The notes beneath the pieces were generated by a model that worked only from the letters and a program-made list of their open reading frames with translations, did no database searches and was not told the origin of the DNA. From Roseicyclus salinarum (lineage in GTDB: Bacteria; Pseudomonadota; Alphaproteobacteria; Rhodobacterales; Rhodobacteraceae): a DNA stretch of 64,000 bases. Made by a program: the position numbers and the translations under genes. The DNA lies in contig NZ_JARRSA010000002.1 in the NCBI RefSeq assembly GCF_029624655.1, positions 143,865 to 207,864 of the forward strand. The letters are read 5' to 3'. This document shows positions 55,273-63,962 of this stretch, piece after piece (the stretch's first letter is position 1; every line of letters starts with the position of its first letter).

Positions 55273-57339
55273 ATGACCAATGCCGAGATCAGCCGCTACC
55301 TCACGGTCGGAAATTTCAAGTGTATCCCGAACGAGCACCAGCCCGAGCATCTGCGTGCGCGTGCTCTGCCGGATGGGGAGCTCCTCTCCCTCCGGGACAC
55401 AAAGGCTCACAAGAAAGCGGCCATGCGTCTGGCCGTGGTCCGCGCGTTTCGTGAATTCCTGGACGACGAGACCAATAATATCACCCGGACCGCGACGTCG
55501 ATCAGGCCGTATCTGCGGGCTATCAGGTTTCGCGCTGGCGAGAATCTCGAAGAAGGCGAGCCCGACAAGGAAGATGACACCTTCTCCGTGCCGAAAAAGC
55601 TTGGCGCAAAAACCGTGCTGGACTGGGAGCGCAAGGAGCGGCGGTTCGGACTGGCGGGCCTGTACGACAGGAACTCCGAGCGTGGTAACCGTGACCGCCG
55701 GATGACGGCTGATGAACTCATGATCATGGGCAAGGTCGTGGGCAAATATCTCAACGACCAATGCCCGTCGCAGAAGATCATCTTCGATGAGGTGAAGATT
55801 GCCTTCGCTGACGAGAACGACCGGCGCCGGGCTGCAGGCGAGCCGGAAATCGTCTGCCCGTCCCGTGAAACCGTTCGGCAGGCGATCCGCAAGCTCAATC
55901 CCTTCGATATCACCCTGACCCGGAAGGGCCGCGAGGCAGCAAACCGGCAGTTCGCTCCGGTCGGTATGGGACTGGATATCGCGCGTCCGATGCAGCGTGT
56001 CGAGTTCGACGAGTGGGAGGCCGACGCCATCACCCTGATGGCCGAAGGCGGACTGTTCCATCACCTGACTGACGAGCAAAAGAAGGTCCTCGGCCTGGAC
56101 AAGAAGAAGGCGCGGTGGTGGATCACCGTCGCCATCTGCTGCGCGACGCGGTGCATCGTCGGGATGGTTATTTCCCGGCAGCCCAACTCGCAGAGCGCGC
56201 TCCGGGTCATCGAGATGATGATGCGCGACAAAGGTGTCTGGGGCGATGCCTGCGGTGCGCTAACGCCTTGGAACCAGTTCGGCTGGCCGTCGGTCATCGT
56301 GACCGACTGCGCGAGCTACAACATCTCGAGCCTTGTCCAGGCACGCGTGTCTGATCTCGGCATCACGCTGCAGTATTGCGCCGCTGCCAATCCCGAATCC
56401 AAAGGCACGATCGAGCGCGTGTTCGGCACCTTCGCGACCCAGCTCATGCCGCGGCTGAGTGGGCGGACCTTCAGTAACGTCGTCGAGCGGGGCGATTACG
56501 ACTCGGTGAAACGTGCCGCGCTCAACCCGGAGGAGTTCTGCTCGGTGCTGGTTCGCTACATAGTCGACGTCTACCATCGGACCCCGCACAGCGGGCTGAA
56601 CGGCGAAACCCCGCTGGACTGCTGGAACCGGCTGGTCGAGAAATTCGGTGTCCAGCCGCCCCCGGACCTCGGCCGCCGGCGCCTGATTTTCGGCCATGAG
56701 CGTGAACGGACCGTGACCCGGCAGGGGATTACCATCCTGGGGGTCCGGTATCACTCGGAGGTCCTGGCACGCTTCATGACCAAGGCGCAGGAGCGCAAGG
56801 TCGCGATCCGGTGGTATCCCGAGGACATCGGCGCCATCTGGGCCGAGCTGAATGGGCGCTGGTTCGAGATCCCCGCCGTGTTCGATCGGTATCAGGGTGT
56901 CTCCGCCCAGGAGTGGGTAGATGCCGCGGCCGAAATCCGGGCCCAGAACGCGCGCAATGCCGAGGTCAACTTCGCCGTCGTCCGCCAAGCGCTCGACTTC
57001 ATCAAGGAAACCAACAGCGCCGCCATGACCCGCGTCGGGCTCGTCATGCAAGACTGGTCCGAGACACGCATGGAATACGAGCACGATCGCCTTTTCGTCG
57101 GCTTCAAGGTCTCCGAGACGGAGCCTGAGAACCCCTATGACGCGGACCGGGATGAATGGGGGACCCGCCTTGCCAGCGGTGGATCCACGCCCTCGGGCGA
57201 CCCCGCCGATGAAAATCACTCCGGTGCCGAACATTCTGCTTCCGGCAAATTCGGCCCGATCCAATTTCCCGATCATCAGCCTGGCTACGGTGCCGATGCG
57301 GCTGATGACGGCGACGACTGGACCCTGGAGGACGAGTGA
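55273..57339 (+). CDS. tnsB: TnsB-like DDE transposase (main open frame)
   Basis: The 688-residue frame holds an N-terminal helix-turn-helix region, a retroviral-integrase-type catalytic core and a Mu-type C-terminal barrel. Catalytic residues are Asp246 (RVEFDEWEAD), Asp345 (VIVTDCASYN) and Glu381 (ESKGTIERVFGTF), with the usual 35-residue gap between the last two. TnsB binds transposon ends and joins the 3' ends to the target. The in-frame ATG at 55273 has no ribosome site; the natural start was probably 55116, lost through a frameshift. The product from 55273 would lack about 46 residues that in TnsB proteins precede the DNA-binding domains. It is followed by tnsC, two bases after its stop. 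Confidence 0.9.
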   Translation: MTNAEISRYLTVGNFKCIPNEHQPEHLRARALPDGELLSLRDTKAHKKAAMRLAVVRAFREFLDDETNNITRTATSIRPYLRAIRFRAGENLEEGEPDKEDDTFSVPKKLGAKTVLDWERKERRFGLAGLYDRNSERGNRDRRMTADELMIMGKVVGKYLNDQCPSQKIIFDEVKIAFADENDRRRAAGEPEIVCPSRETVRQAIRKLNPFDITLTRKGREAANRQFAPVGMGLDIARPMQRVEFDEWEADAITLMAEGGLFHHLTDEQKKVLGLDKKKARWWITVAICCATRCIVGMVISRQPNSQSALRVIEMMMRDKGVWGDACGALTPWNQFGWPSVIVTDCASYNISSLVQARVSDLGITLQYCAAANPESKGTIERVFGTFATQLMPRLSGRTFSNVVERGDYDSVKRAALNPEEFCSVLVRYIVDVYHRTPHSGLNGETPLDCWNRLVEKFGVQPPPDLGRRRLIFGHERERTVTRQGITILGVRYHSEVLARFMTKAQERKVAIRWYPEDIGAIWAELNGRWFEIPAVFDRYQGVSAQEWVDAAAEIRAQNARNAEVNFAVVRQALDFIKETNSAAMTRVGLVMQDWSETRMEYEHDRLFVGFKVSETEPENPYDADRDEWGTRLASGGSTPSGDPADENHSGAEHSASGKFGPIQFPDHQPGYGADAADDGDDWTLEDE

Positions 57340-57341
57340 CC

Positions 57342-58313
57342 ATGAGTGCATCAGCTCTCAACATCAACGATAAACTCGCAGCCGTGGACCGGCTGCGAGA
57401 CAAGTATCTCGCGACCCCGCGGGACGCTCAGTTCCGGAGCTACCTGGACCGGCTGCTGCAGCGCGATGATCAGGGCAACCTTCTTCCCAAGGCCCGTCTT
57501 TTCAACAAGGCGGGCGATGCACGCGGCATCGCGGTCGTGGAGCCCGCCGGCGGAGGCAAGACCTCGCTCGTTCTTCATGGCCTCAAGACCCATCCGGCCC
57601 TGCAACCGCGCGATGCGGCGCATCAACCTTGGGTCGGGGTCCGGGTCCCGAGCCCGCCCACCGCCAAGAGTCTCGGGCTCGAGATTCTCAAGGCCAGTGG
57701 GTATCCTGCGGTCTCGCGCCGGTCCGTGACCGAATACGACATCACGCAAAAGGTGCGTGATCATTTCAAACTGCGGGGCACGGCTGTCCTGTGGATCGAC
57801 GAGGCACATGATCTATTCGGTGCTGGGAGCAAGCATAAGGTCGACGTTTCACTGAAGATCCTCCGTAACCTGATGCAGGGGGATGATGCCGTCAGTGTCG
57901 TTCTGAGTGGCATCGAAAGCCTTTGGCAGATTGCGTCCTGCGATGCCCAGGTCACACGCCGCTACTGGCGGCTGCCGCTCGCTGATGTCTCGCCGCATTC
58001 CGACCGAAAGGCGCTCTCCAAGGTCATCGCCAATTTCTGCGATGCCGCTGGCATGCGGCCGCCCTCGGACGCGGACCTCGTGGATAGGCTCGTCCACGCG
58101 AGCCGAAACCGTTTCGGCCGTTGTATCGAAAATATCCTCGCGGCACTCGAGGCGGCGGCCTTGGACGATGCCAATGAATTGACGATCAACCACTTCGCCG
58201 AGAGCTGGGGTATGCAGGAAGGCTGTGGCATGGGTCAGAACGTCTTCCTTGCCCGTCACTGGGCCAAAATCGATCTGGGTGAGGCGCAGCTGAACTGGGA
58301 GGGCGCGCGCTGA
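57342..58313 (+). CDS. tnsC: TnsC/TniB-like AAA+ ATPase
   Basis: The 323-residue protein has Walker A EPAGGGKTSL (67-76), Walker B AVLWIDEAHDLF (148-159) and the sensor-like LSGIESLWQ, all typical of TnsC/TniB. TnsC forms ATP-dependent filaments on DNA that link the target-site protein (TniQ/TnsD) to TnsAB. I chose ATG 57342, preceded by TGGAGGACGAG; a GTG two codons upstream overlaps the tnsB stop. The stop overlaps the tniQ ATG by one base. Confidence 0.9.
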   Translation: MSASALNINDKLAAVDRLRDKYLATPRDAQFRSYLDRLLQRDDQGNLLPKARLFNKAGDARGIAVVEPAGGGKTSLVLHGLKTHPALQPRDAAHQPWVGVRVPSPPTAKSLGLEILKASGYPAVSRRSVTEYDITQKVRDHFKLRGTAVLWIDEAHDLFGAGSKHKVDVSLKILRNLMQGDDAVSVVLSGIESLWQIASCDAQVTRRYWRLPLADVSPHSDRKALSKVIANFCDAAGMRPPSDADLVDRLVHASRNRFGRCIENILAALEAAALDDANELTINHFAESWGMQEGCGMGQNVFLARHWAKIDLGEAQLNWEGAR

Positions 58314-60136
58314 TGCTCGCGCCCCACATCCCCTTCGACCCGCAGGAGAGCCCCCTGTCTTACGCGGCGCGCCTCGCCGGGGTTCACGCTAATGATCGCC
58401 TGGTTCCATTCCTTCGGGATATCGAAATTGAGCCTGAAGATATGGCGGCCAACAAAGACGAGGCACTCAGCCGTCTGGCCGAGCTTTCTGACGTCCCGCT
58501 TGGCGACTTGCGCGCCAATGCCCCGGTTCCGCTTGGGGAGCGGACCTATGATCTTCGCGGGGAACTGGTCACCGCAGAGTTCCTTGCTAATCCCTACACC
58601 GTCTTCTGTCCGGCGTGCTTGGCAGAGGATGATCGGACGGGCGGGCGTCGCGGTCGCTGGGAATGGGCGCTGTCGGTCGTTCGGACGTGCTCGCGCCATG
58701 GCATTCCGCTCCTGCGTCAAGCCAAGGGGCCGTGGGATGATGCATTCCGTGAACTCGAATACATCGTGCCTGAGCGTGGCGAAGGCCTTCAGGCCCTGAT
58801 CGACAAAGCCGAGCCGCGTGCGGCCTCGCCGCATCAAGAATACGTTGTCCGCCGTCTCAATGGGGAAGCTGGTCCCGAATGGCTGGATGCGCAGACTTTG
58901 GACCAGGCGGTCCGGGCAACGGAGCTTTTGGGGGTTCTGGTCGAACACGGGCCGGATCAGCTCTTGCCAAAACTGACACCGGATGACTGGGATCACGCCG
59001 GTCGTGTCGGTTTCGGGTTCACGTCCCGCGGCGAGGCAGGGATCCGGGAGGCGCTGCTGGCGCAGTTTCGGAAATTTGACGAAGCGTCTGGCGTCCCAGG
59101 CGCCCGTATGACCTTCAGGTGCCTCTACGAAGCCTTGGCATACTCAAAGTCGCACAAGGAGCCGGGCGACATCGCGCGCATCCTTCGCGAGGTCATCACC
59201 GAAAACATTGCCATGCCGGCCGGCGCCAAGGTGTTGGGGAAACAACTCGCAGAGCGTCGCCTGCACACCGTCGCGTCACTGGCAAAGGAGCAAAACCTCG
59301 ACCCCAGGACGCTGCGCGATTTGCTGATTGTGACAGGGCTGATACCCGAAAAGGCACCCGCACACTACCCGATCCCGGTTCAAAAGGGACGCGAGGTCGC
59401 AAGTCGCGTGAAGCGGATGGTTACGGTCATCTCATTGCCCGATGCGTTGGCTTGTACGCGTCCCTTGGTGGATCAGCTTTTTGATGACCGGCTGCTCAAA
59501 CCCATCTTTTATGGGAGGCCGGGAATTCAGGGCCACACCCAGAAGGGCGTCGATAGCGAAGAGATTGTCAAGCTGGTTGGCAAGCTGCACGCGACGGTGG
59601 TCGAACTGGATTCCGAAACTGACGGGCTGGTACCGGTGTCGAAAGCCGCGGAAAAGGCCAAGGTGCCGGCAGTCACCGTAGTGCACATGATCCTCGGCGG
59701 CTTCCTCGAGCGCGTCTTTCGCCTGGCTGATCAGGACGGGATCGCCGCGCTTCGCGTGGATCCGGCGGAGGTCAAGCGGCACCGGGCATTCTGCACGGAG
59801 GGGCTTTCGACCGTCGAAGCGTTCACTTCTTTGAAGATCTCGCGGGACATCCTCTGGCGTCTGGTTGACCGTTGCCCGGAAGAGCTGAGTCTTTCCGTAA
59901 AGTGGATCTTTGGTAACGATGCGGAACACAGGATTCCGCGGTTCGAACCAACGGTCGTGGCGAACTTCAAAGACCGCTTCACCCATCCTGCGCGGATTGC
60001 CGAGCAGCATGGTCTCCAGGTGGGAAAGGTGGTTAGTCGGTTGAAACGGCGGGGAGTTCGGCCTGCGCTGACAAAAGGTGAAGTCGGTGAAGATTTCTAC
60101 CGGACCCGCGATCTGAAGACGGATCTGTTCACTTAA
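58313..60136 (+). CDS. tniQ: TniQ/TnsD-like target-selection protein
   Basis: The 607-residue protein starts APHIPFDPQESPLSYAARL, the TniQ opening, and has a zinc site with Cys99/Cys102 (VFCPACLAED) and Cys126/His129 (RTCSRHGIPLL). The long C-terminal part has several helix-turn-helix-like segments (VSKAAEKAKVPAVTVVHMI; IAEQHGLQVGKVVSRLKRRG). Its length is nearer to TnsD (about 500) than to the short TniQ of CRISPR-associated transposons, so it probably binds a fixed chromosomal site. It is the last gene of the tnsABC-tniQ operon. Confidence 0.88.
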   Translation: MLAPHIPFDPQESPLSYAARLAGVHANDRLVPFLRDIEIEPEDMAANKDEALSRLAELSDVPLGDLRANAPVPLGERTYDLRGELVTAEFLANPYTVFCPACLAEDDRTGGRRGRWEWALSVVRTCSRHGIPLLRQAKGPWDDAFRELEYIVPERGEGLQALIDKAEPRAASPHQEYVVRRLNGEAGPEWLDAQTLDQAVRATELLGVLVEHGPDQLLPKLTPDDWDHAGRVGFGFTSRGEAGIREALLAQFRKFDEASGVPGARMTFRCLYEALAYSKSHKEPGDIARILREVITENIAMPAGAKVLGKQLAERRLHTVASLAKEQNLDPRTLRDLLIVTGLIPEKAPAHYPIPVQKGREVASRVKRMVTVISLPDALACTRPLVDQLFDDRLLKPIFYGRPGIQGHTQKGVDSEEIVKLVGKLHATVVELDSETDGLVPVSKAAEKAKVPAVTVVHMILGGFLERVFRLADQDGIAALRVDPAEVKRHRAFCTEGLSTVEAFTSLKISRDILWRLVDRCPEELSLSVKWIFGNDAEHRIPRFEPTVVANFKDRFTHPARIAEQHGLQVGKVVSRLKRRGVRPALTKGEVGEDFYRTRDLKTDLFT

Positions 60137-60216
60137 CATAAGGGGCCTTACCGGACGGAAGCCCTTTGAATAAAAGGCTTAGAAATTATCGTGGCAACAG
60201 GTCAGGAGGCATCGGA

Positions 60217-61038
60217 TTGACTGAGCAGGACAAAAGGGACGATACCGCGCGAGACCTATCCTCGGTACTTGCGGACCTGTCAGGAGTATGGACAAAGCAA
60301 GCTCGTGAAATCACTGAAACGTTTAGGGCGTTGCGAGAAAAGCACGCCGCAGATGTGGCAAAGATCCGCGAGGCATTCATAGCCATAAATGCGAACTGGC
60401 AACCGTTTTTCGCAGAGTTTCGAAAGCATCAGCAGGCAAAGCAGGCTCTTCGAGAAACGTCAGGGCTGTTACCCCACGCCACTACTCCGTGGGAGCAATT
60501 TTCGGAGGACAATCCCGCGCTGTTTGGCCCCACCGTCGTCAGTTTCTACAAGGAGAGCTGGGACGCCGCCGAAGAGAAGTTTCGCATTGACCTGGAAGAG
60601 TACGATGTGAGCGACGAGGCGAAGCGCGCCATGCATGATGCACTCATTTGCCACCGTCACGAGTTGTTTCGCTCAGTAGTTTTGACGTTGCTTCCCTATG
60701 TTGAGATGGAATTCCGGAAAGCGTTCCAGATTGATGTTGGGGGTCACGCTGCCAGCCTGCAGGAGCTTCGGGACATAGTATGGAAAGTGCCCGCAGGCAT
60801 TGTGCTTAGCCACGCTGCCCCGATGGACTTGCTCGAAATCCTGGATGCTCATCTCTACGAGAAAGTTAAGACGGCCGAGGCTTTGTCACGGTTTCAAGCG
60901 GATCAAATTCCGAACAGACATGCAGCGATACACGGCTTGATCGAGTATAGCTCCCTTGAGAATAGCCTAAACACCCTGATTGTTGCGGATTATGTATTCT
61001 TCATCATCAGCCAACTCAGAAAGCACTCGTCGGAGTAG
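60217..61038 (+). CDS. HEPN-like protein next to tniQ
   Basis: The 273-residue helical protein has a C-terminal IPNRHAAIHGLIEYSSL (Arg234, His239), the R-x4-H core of HEPN/Abi-type domains, and a long coiled-coil N-terminus. Such proteins occur widely as possible RNases in abortive infection. The TTG at 60217 is supported by AGGAGG seven bases upstream; the frame is open to 60166. A strong terminator follows at 61093. It lies 80 bases after tniQ in the same direction, so it may be cargo of the Tn7-like element. Confidence 0.6.
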   Translation: MTEQDKRDDTARDLSSVLADLSGVWTKQAREITETFRALREKHAADVAKIREAFIAINANWQPFFAEFRKHQQAKQALRETSGLLPHATTPWEQFSEDNPALFGPTVVSFYKESWDAAEEKFRIDLEEYDVSDEAKRAMHDALICHRHELFRSVVLTLLPYVEMEFRKAFQIDVGGHAASLQELRDIVWKVPAGIVLSHAAPMDLLEILDAHLYEKVKTAEALSRFQADQIPNRHAAIHGLIEYSSLENSLNTLIVADYVFFIISQLRKHSSE

Positions 61039-61092
61039 TTCTGTTGTGAACACCAGGCGAAGTGAGGCCGTTGAAAATTCTCTGATACTTGT

Positions 61093-61116
61093 GCCACCCT
61101 GCGGGGTGGCTTTTTT
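61093..61116 (+). terminator. Intrinsic terminator after the HEPN-like gene
   Basis: GCCACCC, loop TGCG and GGGTGGC form a perfect 7-bp stem followed by six Ts, 55 bases after the stop codon. Confidence 0.92.
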
Positions 61117-61396
61117 GTTGGATAGAATATCCCATTGGCCACTCAGAATTTCTTCGACGGCCGATAGCCTTGAAATGCTTGTGCAATGGCCTTGGCGGCC
61201 GCCGAGTGAAATGCTTGGCTGAAAGAAATCAATGGCTTAGCCGATGCGGATTGCTAAGTAATGTTTGCCGCGACAGAAGCGTGAAGCAATTCCTGGCCAT
61301 TTCGGAGGTCGAAATGTCCATTCGGCCAGCCGTTCGTGGCCATCGGGTGCTTCTCGCCCAGAAATGACCCTGCGTGCTCTTTACCGGAACAGGTGG
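61117..61396. repeat. Right margin of the island with short repeats
   Basis: The 11-mer TGAAATGCTTG occurs at 61171-61181 and again at 61207-61217, and CAATGGC-type motifs follow each copy. Such spaced direct repeats near the edge of a Tn7-like element could be TnsB binding sites of the far end. From about 61290 the sequence turns into GC-rich, TCGGCC-rich host-like intergenic DNA. Confidence 0.4.
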
Positions 61397-61587
61397 TCAT
61401 CCCCGGATGTGGAGGAAGGCCTGCCGGATCTCGGCCACCGATCCGAAAACGGCCATCGCGTCGTTCGTGCCGTCCGTCACGCACATCCTGCGGCAGATCC
61501 CGCCCACGCTCGTGCCGGCCTCGGCCGGCGTCAACGCGAACGTGGGCTGAACTTGGGCTGCTCGTCGGCACCCCGTTTCTTCGGCAT
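61397..61587 (-). pseudogene. Possible remnant of a small host gene
   Basis: Minus-strand reading gives two adjoining protein-like frames: MPKKRGADEQPKFSPR from ATG 61587, then, in another frame, TSVGGICRRMCVTDGTND and AMAVFGSVAEIRQAFLHIRG to the stop at 61397. The second part has almost only G or C at third codon positions, as in host genes. The break suggests a frameshift or partial gene. No family is recognised. Confidence 0.35.
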
Positions 61588-61837
61588 CCGGGCACTCACC
61601 CCGTAACCGAACCGCGCCCGAAAATTCGCGATCGGGGCGAACCGGTTTCGGGGCAAGACCACTCACCTACCAGAGAACCGACTGCTCGCCGCCCAGCTTC
61701 GAGTGTCCAAGTGCCTCGGCATCACGTCAGGTTGCGCGGCTTGCCCGGCGTTTGTTGATCGCGATCAAGGTGAACGAGGCCTTTACGGTGCAAGGTTTCT
61801 CAAAAGCCTGTTTTCAGGTGGACGGAGGACCGGAAAC

Positions 61838-62758
61838 ATGGAGCGCGGGGCCAGCAGGATCATGGCCTGCCTCGCGATGGGCGTCGCTTTCGCCTCGTGC
61901 GGCTCGTTTGCGTTGGCACAAGCAAGTGTTCAGGATCGTCTGGCTCCCGGCCAGGGGCCGGTGATCGCGCCATTCCGCGGTGTGGCGGGTGGGTATCCCG
62001 AGAGCTCGCTTGCGGGAATGCGCGAGGCGCTCTCCATCGGCGCCGAGATGATCGACATCCAGGTTCAGATCACCGCCGATGGGCACCACGTTGTGTTTCA
62101 CGATCAGTTTCTTAACCGCATGACCGATGTCGAAGCCGTGTTCGAGGACGGCGCCCCGGGCGGCCCGACGCGCACGGAGCGTGCCGGGCGGGACTACTTG
62201 AGCGATTACACGCTTGCCGAACTGCGCCAGCTTCGCCTGCTGGTCGATGGAACTCCGAGCGAGCAAGGCATCCCGACCCTGGGCGAAGCGTTGGACCTGA
62301 TCGCTGGCGAGAGCCTTGCGATCCTTACGCTCAATGATTTCGATCTTGATGCCCTCGTGGCGGAATTGGGGGACAGGCCGACCGGCCATCTCCTTGCCTA
62401 CAACATCGACCCCGAAATCCTGCAGCACGTCGTGGCGGCAACGCAACTGCCGGCCTTTGTCTCGATACGTCGCTCGCGCCTGTTCGATACGACGGACCAC
62501 GTGGCCATCCTCGATGCGCAGCTTGAGGTGCTGGGGTCCTCGATCGCGCTTGCACACATCAACGGCACCAGCCTCATGACGCCGGAACTTCTGGCCCGAA
62601 CACAAGAACTCGGTGTGCGCCTGTCCGTAATGGGAGGTCGGGAAGATTTTGCCCTGGAAGACGGCGATACGGCCCCCTGGCAAGAAGCCCTGAGGACTGA
62701 CGCGGCCGTGTTCTGGACAACCCACCCCGAGCAGGTTCTGGCGCTCGTGAGCAGGTAG
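61838..62758 (+). CDS. Secreted glycerophosphodiester phosphodiesterase-like protein, atypical active site
   Basis: The 306-residue protein has a signal peptide (CLAMGVAFASCGSFALAQ) and a TIM-barrel GDPD domain: PVIAPFRGVAGGYPESSLAGM, DIQVQITADGHHVVFHDQFLNRMTD split over residues 60-85, and a C-terminal AVFWTTHPEQVLALV. GDPD enzymes split glycerophosphodiesters into an alcohol and glycerol 3-phosphate using a HRG histidine, a PEN glutamate and an FHD histidine. Here the HRG is FRG, while the PE and FHD elements remain. It may be inactive, have changed substrate, or be a binding protein. The ATG follows GGAGG by nine bases. Confidence 0.75.
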   Translation: MERGASRIMACLAMGVAFASCGSFALAQASVQDRLAPGQGPVIAPFRGVAGGYPESSLAGMREALSIGAEMIDIQVQITADGHHVVFHDQFLNRMTDVEAVFEDGAPGGPTRTERAGRDYLSDYTLAELRQLRLLVDGTPSEQGIPTLGEALDLIAGESLAILTLNDFDLDALVAELGDRPTGHLLAYNIDPEILQHVVAATQLPAFVSIRRSRLFDTTDHVAILDAQLEVLGSSIALAHINGTSLMTPELLARTQELGVRLSVMGGREDFALEDGDTAPWQEALRTDAAVFWTTHPEQVLALVSR

Positions 62759-63047
62759 CATCATGCCATTCCGACAGGTTCGCTCCCCGATCCGCCATCT
62801 CCGTCTTTGTGGGTGGACGACGCTTTGCCCTGGTCTTGGGAACCGGTTTGCTTTCCCGCCTGCGTCCGCAAACGCCGGAATGATCGGTGGGCCCTGGTCG
62901 ATCATCGAACGATAGGCGTTCTTCGCGTGGCGCGGCAGCCGGAACGCGACGGGGCGGCGGCGGTTGCCTCGACAGGGAACGCGCGCAGGGCGGCGGGCTC
63001 GACGCGGTCCCTCGCCGCAGTTCGGCAGCAACGGGAGGCATGACGGC
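62759..63047. other. Intergenic region
   Basis: These 289 bases hold no supported gene. Composition is host-like. Only the ribosome site GGGAGG at 63033 for the next gene is notable. Confidence 0.4.
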
Positions 63048-63266
63048 ATGATGTGGGGTGACGGATATGGAATGGGCTGGGGACTTGGGATGGTCGTCTT
63101 CTGGGTCCTTCTCATCGTGGTGATCGTCTTGCTGGTGCGCGCCTTCCCCGGCCCGCGTGCCGAGCCGCCACGGCGCGACGCGCTCGACACACTCCGGGAG
63201 CGCTACGCCGCGGGCGAGATCGACGACGAGGAATTCGAGCGGCGCAAGAAGACGCTGGAGCGGTAG
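63048..63266 (+). CDS. SHOCT-domain membrane protein
   Basis: The 72-residue protein has one transmembrane helix (GMVVFWVLLIVVIVLLVRAF) and a C-terminal SHOCT motif (ALDTLRERYAAGEIDDEEFERRKKTL), which is a short helical oligomerisation module. The N-terminus is rich in glycine, methionine and tryptophan. Similar small proteins are often found near metal-resistance genes, but no such genes are visible here. The ATG at 63048 follows GGGAGG by nine bases. Confidence 0.85.
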   Translation: MMWGDGYGMGWGLGMVVFWVLLIVVIVLLVRAFPGPRAEPPRRDALDTLRERYAAGEIDDEEFERRKKTLER

Positions 63267-63536
63267 GCCGGCGGCCGAGATTGTTGGTCTGCGGGACGTG
63301 GGCCCGTCCCGACCTGTATCCCCGTCCGGCGTGCGTCTGCGGCCCCGTGGCCCGAGGCGGCACCTCGCCGAGGCCGCCGTTTCCATGCGCACGAAAGCAC
63401 AGCTCCTGTGCCCCGCTGAGGGTGGTTCGGCGTGCCGGGATCGCGCACCTATCGCGGCATGACGGGCGCCACGGGCCCGGCACCGAACCTTCTCAATGGG
63501 TGTGTTCGGCACCCGCGACATCCAAGGGCTGGAACA

Positions 63537-63962
63537 ATGAACGACAGACTCGCTACCATCGCGCCGATCGCGCGCGCCCTGCTTGCCGCGATTTTCATCA
63601 TGGTAGGCCTTCAGAAAATCACCGGCTACGAGGGGACGGCCGGCTACATGGAGATGATGGGCGTCTCCGGTGCGCTCCTTCCGCTGGTCATCGCCGTCGA
63701 GGTCCTTGGCGGGCTTGCGTTGCTCGTCGGTTTCCACGCGCGCATCGCGGCATTCCTGCTGGCGGGCTTCACCGTGATCGCGGGCGTGATCTTCCACCTG
63801 GTCCCAAGCTTCGGGATGGAAGGGATGGCGGCGCAGGGCGAGATGATCCACGTCATGAAGAACCTCGCCATCGCGGGCGGACTTTCGATGGTCGTCGTGT
63901 TCGGCGCCGGCGCCTGGTCGCTGGACAATCGCCGGTCGGCGGACGCCGTGCCTGCCGAGTGA
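63537..63962 (+). CDS. DoxX family membrane protein
   Basis: The 141-residue protein has four hydrophobic helices and DoxX features: IARALLAAIFIMVGLQKITG, GYMEMMGVSG, LLPLVIAVEVLGGLALLVG and HVMKNLAIAGGLSMV. DoxX proteins are small inner membrane proteins linked to quinone or thiosulfate oxidation and oxidative stress; the exact role is unclear. The ATG at 63537 follows a GGCTGGAAC region with a modest ribosome site. It is preceded by 270 bases without a clear gene. Confidence 0.88.
   Translation: MNDRLATIAPIARALLAAIFIMVGLQKITGYEGTAGYMEMMGVSGALLPLVIAVEVLGGLALLVGFHARIAAFLLAGFTVIAGVIFHLVPSFGMEGMAAQGEMIHVMKNLAIAGGLSMVVVFGAGAWSLDNRRSADAVPAE

Noticed and set aside
55245..55280. Programmed ribosomal frameshift in tnsB
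   Set aside because: No slippery heptamer such as A-AAA-AAG is present, the site is near the N-terminus, and a single-G insertion explains the break fully.
35780..61400. CRISPR array or Cas genes guiding the Tn7-like element
   Set aside because: No regularly spaced 25-40-base direct repeats and no Cas-like proteins were found in the island.
35780..61400. Tyrosine or serine integrase explaining the island
   Set aside because: No integrase-family protein was found among the supported genes; the only mobility genes are tnsABC-tniQ.
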